This document shows, piece after piece, positions 6,558 to 11,624 of a stretch of 11,624 nt of DNA (within the stretch, counting starts at the first letter, position 1; every line of letters begins with the position of its first letter). The position numbers were made by a program, and so were the translations under genes. The DNA comes from an uncultured Sphingomonadaceae bacterium. GTDB lineage: Bacteria > Pseudomonadota > Alphaproteobacteria > Sphingomonadales > Sphingomonadaceae. The notes beneath the pieces were generated by a model that saw only the letters and a list, made by a program, of their open reading frames with translations, had not been told where the DNA came from and made no database searches. The stretch spans positions 1 to 11,624 of the forward strand of contig CALKXX010000014.1 of the NCBI GenBank assembly GCA_938003725.1, given 5' to 3'.

Positions 6558-7448
6558 TTAGGCCTCCGACAGCGATATTCCAACCGGGAAGATCCGATTT
6601 CGTAAATTTGTAGCAATTTCTTTTCCATCCGCTCCCGCGCTGCGCAATACGGACAAAGAGGCAGAATCCCGGCTTTTCGCCAATTTTCCGCCGGTCTCAT
6701 CCAGCAATATTCGGTGATGCATATATATTGGCGTCGGCAATTCCAACACGGCTTGCAACAACCGGTGGATATGAGTGGACGCAAACAGATCCTCCCCCCG
6801 CACTACGTGCGTTATCGCATCGCGCGCATCGTCCAGTGTGACGGCAAGATGATAGCTTACCGGGGTATCTTTCGGTACAAGAACAACATCCCCTAATGCC
6901 TGAGGATCGGCCCTTTGCTCGCCCAGCCTTTCGTCTTGCCATGTCAATAAGCCGGCTATGGCCGCCGCCTTGCTTACGTTGAGCCGCCAGTTGTGCGATT
7001 CCGCTTTGGCGCGCTGCGCCGCTTCTGTATGGCACAGGTTTCGGCATGTTCCGGGATAAATCGGACCATCAGGACCAGCAATCTCACCGCCCTTGCTTTG
7101 TGCCGCCCTGATATCCGAGCGAGAACAAAAACAGGGATACAGCAATTCGCGTGATTTCAGCTTTTCGATCGCTGCTGCATAGTCATCAAAGCGCTGCGAT
7201 TGAAAAATGATCTCCTCGTCCCAATCGAGACCTAGCCAACGTAAATCTGCCAATATCGCGTCCACAAATTCGGGTTTTGACCGCGCTATGTCAATATCCT
7301 CAATCCTTAACAAAAACCGTCCGCCCCTTTCCCTCGCAAAATCATGGGCTATAACGGCGGCATAGGCATGACCCATATGCAACAAGCCATTGGGGCTGGG
7401 CGCAAACCGCGCCACAATATCTTCCTCAATATCTACTCTTGACGTCAT
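6558..7448 (-). CDS. gluQ: Glutamyl-Q tRNA(Asp) synthetase (GluQRS)
   Basis: GluQRS is a shortened glutamyl-tRNA synthetase paralogue lacking the anticodon-binding domain. It activates glutamate and attaches it to queuosine at position 34 of tRNA-Asp. The 296-residue length fits (about 290-310; true GluRS is about 470). The class I motifs are RFAPSPNGLLHMGHA (14-28), where HMGH replaces HIGH, and KLAKS (255-259), replacing KMSKS. A zinc site of the family type is present: C106, C108, Y131 and C135. LRIEDID (47-53) follows the usual catalytic pattern. It is the first gene of a cluster with the HIG1-type protein and the adenosyltransferase. No Shine-Dalgarno precedes the ATG, but a -10-like CATTAT ends 7 nt before it, so the message may be leaderless. 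It diverges from the HNH endonuclease gene across 99 bp. A full GluRS is ruled out by length. Confidence 0.94.
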   Translation of the reverse strand: MTSRVDIEEDIVARFAPSPNGLLHMGHAYAAVIAHDFARERGGRFLLRIEDIDIARSKPEFVDAILADLRWLGLDWDEEIIFQSQRFDDYAAAIEKLKSRELLYPCFCSRSDIRAAQSKGGEIAGPDGPIYPGTCRNLCHTEAAQRAKAESHNWRLNVSKAAAIAGLLTWQDERLGEQRADPQALGDVVLVPKDTPVSYHLAVTLDDARDAITHVVRGEDLFASTHIHRLLQAVLELPTPIYMHHRILLDETGGKLAKSRDSASLSVLRSAGADGKEIATNLRNRIFPVGISLSEA

Positions 7449-7455
7449 TGTGCGG

Positions 7456-7485
7456 ATAATGTTCTTTGTGTCACTGGCATGTCAT
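7456..7485 (-). promoter_or_regulatory. Possible leaderless promoter of the gluQ cluster
   Basis: On the minus strand ATGACA (7480-7485) and CATTAT (7456-7461) are 18 bp apart. The -10 ends 7 nt before the gluQ ATG, so transcription would begin at or just before the start codon. The lack of any Shine-Dalgarno for gluQ agrees. The elements are visible, but promoter activity is a guess. Confidence 0.4.
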
Positions 7486-7547
7486 GTTCTTAGGGATAAA
7501 GGACAGACAGTAAAGGATGGACCCAAATACGGGGGAGAATGTAACCA

Positions 7548-8114
7548 ATGTATCATCCCGATCTGATGCGGCATCCGGAAAGCTGCCCATCGCTGGTGCT
7601 TAATGCAGACTATACACCGCTCTCCTATTATCCGCTCAGCTTGTGGCCATGGCAAACTGCTATAAAGGCCGTGTTCCTTGACCGTGTTGATATTGTTTCC
7701 AGCTATGAACGTCATGTGCATAGCCCCAGTGTCGATATGAAAATCCCATCGGTTATCGCGCTGAAAAACTATATTAAGCCATCGGAATACCCGGCTTTCA
7801 CGCGTTTCAACCTGTTTTTGCGCGACAAATTTGAATGTGTCTATTGCGGATCAACGGAAAATTTGACGTTCGATCATGTGGTACCGCGCCGTCAGAAAGG
7901 CCGTACCACATGGGAGAATGTTGCGACAGCTTGCCTGCCCTGCAACCTTAAGAAAGGCGGCCGCACACCCAAAGAAGCCCATATGCAGATCAGCCGTCAG
8001 CCGATCAAACCGACCAGCTGGCAATTGCAAGAACATGGCCGCGCCTTCCCGCCCAATTTTCTGCACGATACCTGGCATGACTGGCTCTATTGGGATATAG
8101 AGTTGGAGGGGTAG
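7548..8114 (+). CDS. HNH endonuclease family protein
   Basis: This 188-residue protein has a treble-clef HNH nuclease domain at about residues 90-140: CVYC (C97, C100), FDHVVPRRQKG (H110 as the metal or general-base histidine), W-E-N (N124) and CLPCN (C129, C132). The four cysteines form the structural zinc knuckle. The first 85 residues (SLVLNADYTPLSYYPLSLW onwards) are the conserved N-terminal extension seen in a widespread chromosomal HNH family of bacteria; its cellular role is unclear. No phage terminase, restriction enzyme or toxin partner is adjacent, so I would not call it a defence gene. The ATG is preceded by GGGGGAG at about 10 nt, and an in-frame TAA sits 4-6 bases upstream of the ATG, fixing the start. 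It diverges from gluQ and converges on the alpha/beta-hydrolase with 15 bp between stops. Transcription appears monocistronic. Confidence 0.9.
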   Translation: MYHPDLMRHPESCPSLVLNADYTPLSYYPLSLWPWQTAIKAVFLDRVDIVSSYERHVHSPSVDMKIPSVIALKNYIKPSEYPAFTRFNLFLRDKFECVYCGSTENLTFDHVVPRRQKGRTTWENVATACLPCNLKKGGRTPKEAHMQISRQPIKPTSWQLQEHGRAFPPNFLHDTWHDWLYWDIELEG

Positions 8115-8129
8115 TCGCATCTAGTATTC

Positions 8130-9017
8130 TCACAGCGAGTTGAGCCATTTATTGGCCATGTGAAGTGTTGCCGGACGATGATCAACTCCGTCAGCATCAA
8201 CCATGAAATGGTCATAACCTTCATATTCGACATATCGGAAACTGGTTTTACCGGCTTTTTTTAGCAGGTCTCTTGCTGCTCTTGCTGTGCTCACCGGTGC
8301 GGATTGATCCCGGGTACCGTGGATTAGAAGGACGGGTACATCGGTTTGCAGCAATGACCGTGCGGCGACGATATCAGCGGCATCGGCCCACCAGCTATAG
8401 CTGGCTCCCAACGCGTGTTTGTTACCGGTAGGGTTCTCGCGGGCGTTTGCGATTGCACGCTTGACCAATGGCTTCACCATTGGCGGCACAGCGGTCTCAA
8501 TCAATCGACCCACCGAAAGTCCAATGCCGGAAGATTGAATAATGACGGCTTTTGATTCAGGAACAAGCGGTACTATCATCGCCGCGACGGCCCCGCCTTC
8601 CGATCCACCGTAAATAATCAATGACCCGTTCCACCAGTCCTCAGATCGTAAAGCAGCAATGACTTGGACAGCATCAGCGACGCGTCGAGACAAGGTTGCA
8701 TGATCCCAATAATCTCTGGAGCAGCTGTCAACCTTTTCTGCCTCTTCATAATCAGTGCCAACACCGTATTTTTCGATAACCAGCAAAGCGGCTTCAGGCA
8801 CAATTATTTCCGGATCGGTAGTCAACCAATCCCTGCTTTTGACAGGCTCACAACCCGATCCGTGTAGCATAAGCAAGATGCTTTGATTGGCTTGGCCCAG
8901 ATCCCGTTCCAAGTAAAATTCGATATTCGAACTATTGGGTCGTTCAATTTTATATTGAGTCAGCGCTTGCGCTGGAGCTGCCAAGATCACACAAACAACA
9001 ATGAGTAAAAATCGCAT
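8130..9017 (-). CDS. Exported alpha/beta-hydrolase (prolyl-oligopeptidase/dienelactone-hydrolase-like)
   Basis: From the chosen ATG this is a 295-residue protein. A signal peptide covers about residues 1-18 (MRFLLIVVCVILAAPAQA). The alpha/beta-hydrolase elements follow: an oxyanion loop MLHGSGC (50-56), the nucleophile elbow YGGSEGGA with S139 (136-143), D237 in HGTRDQSAP and H270 in EGYDHFMVD. The triad is complete, so an active periplasmic esterase or peptidase is expected; the substrate cannot be told. Cysteines 56 and 99 could form a disulfide. The open frame runs back to 9173, but the extension has no hydrophobic or conserved look. The ATG at 9017 is followed at once by the signal peptide and preceded by GGGGAG 9 nt upstream, so I use it. 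The gene is monocistronic and divergent from ppc. Exact family placement is uncertain. Confidence 0.85.
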   Translation of the reverse strand: MRFLLIVVCVILAAPAQALTQYKIERPNSSNIEFYLERDLGQANQSILLMLHGSGCEPVKSRDWLTTDPEIIVPEAALLVIEKYGVGTDYEEAEKVDSCSRDYWDHATLSRRVADAVQVIAALRSEDWWNGSLIIYGGSEGGAVAAMIVPLVPESKAVIIQSSGIGLSVGRLIETAVPPMVKPLVKRAIANARENPTGNKHALGASYSWWADAADIVAARSLLQTDVPVLLIHGTRDQSAPVSTARAARDLLKKAGKTSFRYVEYEGYDHFMVDADGVDHRPATLHMANKWLNSL

Positions 9018-9290
9018 GGTTGTAATCTCCCCGAGACAATCTCGCCTGTAGCAAGTTTCACCATAAATAACCAGCGCCGGTGAATGGAGCGTTGGTGATG
9101 AGTCTCCCGAATAACCAGCTATTTGACCACTTGATGAGTTACAAAAAACAGGCCTGAAATTCACTCGCATCACTTAGGCGAATTTGATATGGAATGGTTG
9201 ATGGTTGATGATCGATCGTGATTTTGACCAACCTTCGCACAGCTGACCAATTTTCTTGACGCTCTCTCCGTTGCGGTGCAGCATCGCAGC
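9018..9290. promoter_or_regulatory. Divergent intergenic region between the hydrolase gene and ppc
   Basis: These 273 bp must hold the promoters of both genes. I see no small gene or RNA. The 10-mer AATAACCAGC occurs twice in direct orientation (9066-9075 and 9110-9119), 44 bp apart, nearer the hydrolase gene. Nearer ppc, GGTTGAT is repeated in tandem (9196-9209) and followed by the palindrome GATCGATC (9210-9217). These could be operator sites. A CTTGAC at 9255-9260 is -35-like but has no good -10 partner. Confidence 0.4.
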
Positions 9291-11624
9291 ATGATTGATA
9301 CACCGCCCCTCGCCGTTCACCAAAATCCAGACATTAAATATCTCGGCAAATTGCTGGGTGATGTCATCCGTTCCTATGGGGGCGAAGAACTTTACCGCCG
9401 GACGGAATATATCCGCTCCTCCAGTGTCGATCGACATCGCGGCGTTGCAGAGGCGGATGCGATTGACCCGGGATTGGATGCGCTGACCCTGGATGAGACA
9501 TTGGCTTTCGTACGCGGTTTCATGTTGTTTTCGTTGCTCGCCAATCTTGCCGAAGATCGTCAAGGCGTAGCCGCGGAAAAAGGGGCGAGCGTTGTCGAAG
9601 CGATTGAGAGGCTTGCCGAAGAAGGTGTCGATAAGGATGCGATCCTATCGCTACTAGACGAAGCGCTCATTGCGCCCGTGCTGACCGCTCACCCAACTGA
9701 AGTCCGCCGCAAGAGCATGATTGATCACAAAGCCCGCATTGCCGAATTGCTGCTTATGAAAGATGCCGGCAATACGGAAACACCGCAGGGCGATATGCTG
9801 GATGACGCAATCATGCGACAGATAGCATTGCTGTGGCAAACCCGCCCTCTCAGAAGAGAGCGGCTATTTGTCACCGACGAGGTTCAAATCTCACAAAGCT
9901 ATATGAAGGATGTATTTCTTCCGGTCCTGCCGCGCCTATATGCAAAATGGGAACGGGCACTGGGGGCACGCCTGCCAAATTTCTTAAAACTTGGTAGCTG
10001 GATTGGCGGAGACCGCGATGGCAACCCATTTGTCGATGCCGATGCCATGCAAGAGGCATTGTCCCGCGCGGCGGAAACGGTTATCGGTTACTACCTTATG
10101 CGGGTGCACGCCATGGGCGCGGAGCTGAGTATATCTACTGAACTGGCTGAGGTGCCGAAAGAAGTCCTTGAGCTTGCAGAGGCCAGTGGCGACGACGCGC
10201 TGAGCCGAAAGGATGAGCCGTATCGGCGCGCGCTATCTGGCATCTATGCGCGCCTGTCCGCGACACATTTGAAGCTATGCGGCCATATCGCAGGGCGTCC
10301 CTCCTCCATACCGGCCGAACCCTACAAAAATCCGCAGCAGTTGCGCGCAGATCTGGCTGTGCTTGCCCACGGGCTTCAATCCGTTGGTAAGGGTGTATTC
10401 GCGACCTCTGGTGCATTGGGGCGCCTTATCCGGACGGTTGAGCTATTCGGCTTTCATCTTGCGACGCTAGACATGCGTCAAAATAGCCGGGTGCACGAGC
10501 GCGTTGTTGCGGAACTATTGAAGGAAGCCGGTGTCGAGGCGGATTACCTCTCGCTTGAAGAAGCGAAGCGAGTGGAAATATTGCGTCGGGAGCTGGCCAA
10601 CAATCGCCCGCTCGTTAGCCCCTGGGCCGAATATTCCAAAGAAACCGCCAAGGAACTCTCTATCATCCGGGCCGCAGCAAAGGCGCACAATCGCTATGGC
10701 CCACAGGTGATTGTCAATTACAACATCAGCAATGGTGAAAGTGTATCCGACATATTGGAAGTCTATGTCCTGTTGATGGAAGCAGGTTTGTATCGGGCAC
10801 CAACGGACGACAGCAGCGATCCAACCTGTCCCATCATGGCGGTACCATTATTTGAAACGGTCGCCGATCTGGAAAATGCGCCCGGTGTAATGACACAGTT
10901 TTTTAATCTCCCCGAGATGCAAGCGCTGAACAGCAAGCGCGGCCATCAGGAAGTGATGATTGGCTATTCAGACAGCAATAAGGATGGGGGTTATCTGACC
11001 TCAACATGGAGCCTGTTCAAAGCGAGCGATGCTTTAACGCCGGTATTTGAAAAGGCGGGCGTTAAAATGCAGCTATTTCATGGGCGCGGCGGGGCCGTTG
11101 GGCGCGGAGGCGGTTCGGCCTTCGGTGCCATCAAGGCACAACCCAAAGGAACAGTAGCCGGACGTATTCGCATCACCGAGCAGGGAGAGGTGATTGCGGC
11201 TAAATATGGCACGCGCGCTGGTGCAGAGGGTAATCTGGAGGCGATGACTTCTGCGGTATTGCTCAATTCCCTGGAACCAGCCAGCACCAATGGAACGGTG
11301 CAGTCCGGCTTCATTGCTGCAATGGACACCATCTCCCAAACCGCGTTTTCCGAATATCGCGATCTGGTCTATGGCGATAATCAGGGCAATGATCGCGGCT
11401 TCCGCACCTTCTTTCGCCAAATGACTCCGTTGACCGAAATCGCAAAACTGAAGATCGGGTCGCGTCCCGCCAGCCGGACCAAAAGCGACCGGATCGAAGA
11501 TTTACGTGCCATTCCCTGGGTATTTAGCTGGGCACAGGCACGGGTGATGTTGCCGGGCTGGTATGGTGTGGGTCAGGCCATGTATGCGTTTGAGGACAAG
11601 GCGGTCTTAAAAGATATGGCCGCC
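9291..11624 (+). CDS. ppc: Phosphoenolpyruvate carboxylase, 3' end beyond the window
   Basis: PEP carboxylase converts PEP and bicarbonate to oxaloacetate, refilling the TCA cycle. The frame runs unbroken for 778 residues to the window edge; family members are about 880-930, so roughly the last 100-150 are missing. Active-site motifs are LTAHPTEVRRKS with H134 (E. coli H138), VMIGYSDSNKDGG with D561 and K564 (E. coli D543, K546), and FHGRGGAVGRGGG with H597, R599 and R605 (E. coli H579, R581, R587); the last two share a constant offset of 18, so the alignment is secure. The C-terminal aspartate-inhibition residues cannot be seen, so allosteric control is unknown. The start is uncertain: the ATG used here gives MIDTPPLAVHQNPDIKYLG, and an in-frame GTG at 9276 would add five residues. 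Neither has a clear Shine-Dalgarno. It diverges from the hydrolase gene and looks monocistronic so far. Confidence 0.95.
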   Translation, partial: MIDTPPLAVHQNPDIKYLGKLLGDVIRSYGGEELYRRTEYIRSSSVDRHRGVAEADAIDPGLDALTLDETLAFVRGFMLFSLLANLAEDRQGVAAEKGASVVEAIERLAEEGVDKDAILSLLDEALIAPVLTAHPTEVRRKSMIDHKARIAELLLMKDAGNTETPQGDMLDDAIMRQIALLWQTRPLRRERLFVTDEVQISQSYMKDVFLPVLPRLYAKWERALGARLPNFLKLGSWIGGDRDGNPFVDADAMQEALSRAAETVIGYYLMRVHAMGAELSISTELAEVPKEVLELAEASGDDALSRKDEPYRRALSGIYARLSATHLKLCGHIAGRPSSIPAEPYKNPQQLRADLAVLAHGLQSVGKGVFATSGALGRLIRTVELFGFHLATLDMRQNSRVHERVVAELLKEAGVEADYLSLEEAKRVEILRRELANNRPLVSPWAEYSKETAKELSIIRAAAKAHNRYGPQVIVNYNISNGESVSDILEVYVLLMEAGLYRAPTDDSSDPTCPIMAVPLFETVADLENAPGVMTQFFNLPEMQALNSKRGHQEVMIGYSDSNKDGGYLTSTWSLFKASDALTPVFEKAGVKMQLFHGRGGAVGRGGGSAFGAIKAQPKGTVAGRIRITEQGEVIAAKYGTRAGAEGNLEAMTSAVLLNSLEPASTNGTVQSGFIAAMDTISQTAFSEYRDLVYGDNQGNDRGFRTFFRQMTPLTEIAKLKIGSRPASRTKSDRIEDLRAIPWVFSWAQARVMLPGWYGVGQAMYAFEDKAVLKDMAA

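Noticed and set aside
7548..8114. HNH endonuclease as part of a defence or homing element
   Set aside because: It has no partner methylase, helicase, intron or phage genes nearby, and it belongs to a common chromosomal HNH type with a conserved N-terminal extension.
9018..9173. N-terminal extension of the exported hydrolase to an ATG at 9173
   Set aside because: It would bury a good signal peptide 52 residues inside the protein. The internal ATG at 9017 has GGGGAG in front of it and begins the signal peptide.
9174..9563. 129-residue open frame on the minus strand upstream of the hydrolase gene
   Set aside because: It lies mostly antisense to the N-terminal coding region of ppc, whose protein sequence is clearly conserved. 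No domain, leader or Shine-Dalgarno is evident.

Overview
The window looks like ordinary chromosome from an alphaproteobacterium, most likely a sphingomonad of moderate GC content (Sphingorhabdus/Parasphingorhabdus/Sphingopyxis-like). This rests on recognisable protein families and their style: a DUF1176 protein, a HIG1/twin-transmembrane protein beside a PduO-type adenosyltransferase, a GluQRS, an HNH endonuclease and a typical bacterial PEP carboxylase. The genus is an inference. I see no insertion sequence, phage gene, CRISPR array, tRNA or rRNA.

Layout from left to right. The end of a small multidrug resistance (SMR) transporter gene (+) is cut by the left edge. It converges on a minus-strand pair: a 3-hydroxybutyryl-CoA dehydrogenase gene followed by an epoxide hydrolase gene. 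Divergent from that pair is a secreted DUF1176 protein (+). It converges on egtB-egtD (-), the two core enzymes of ergothioneine synthesis. Upstream of egtB, and on the same strand, is a three-gene cluster: gluQ (queuosine glutamylation of tRNA-Asp), a 76-residue HIG1-type membrane protein, and a cobalamin adenosyltransferase. Divergent from gluQ is an HNH endonuclease (+), which converges on a secreted alpha/beta-hydrolase (-). Divergent from the hydrolase is ppc (+), PEP carboxylase, which runs off the right edge after 778 residues.

The genes are housekeeping, stress and metabolic functions rather than one pathway. EgtB and EgtD act in sequence: EgtD makes hercynine from histidine and EgtB attaches the sulfur. 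The dehydrogenase, the adenosyltransferase and ppc all touch acyl-CoA or C4 central metabolism. Gene packing is tight: all three convergent pairs are separated by only 6 to 15 bp, with no clear hairpin terminator.

The most interesting signal is at the 5' end of egtB. The only conventional in-frame start is a TTG with no Shine-Dalgarno. Sixty bases further upstream in the same frame is an ATC codon preceded by a near-ideal Shine-Dalgarno, itself just downstream of a good -35/-10 pair. This suggests a non-canonical start or a start-codon change. gluQ may be translated from a leaderless mRNA. I found no convincing undescribed multi-gene system here.
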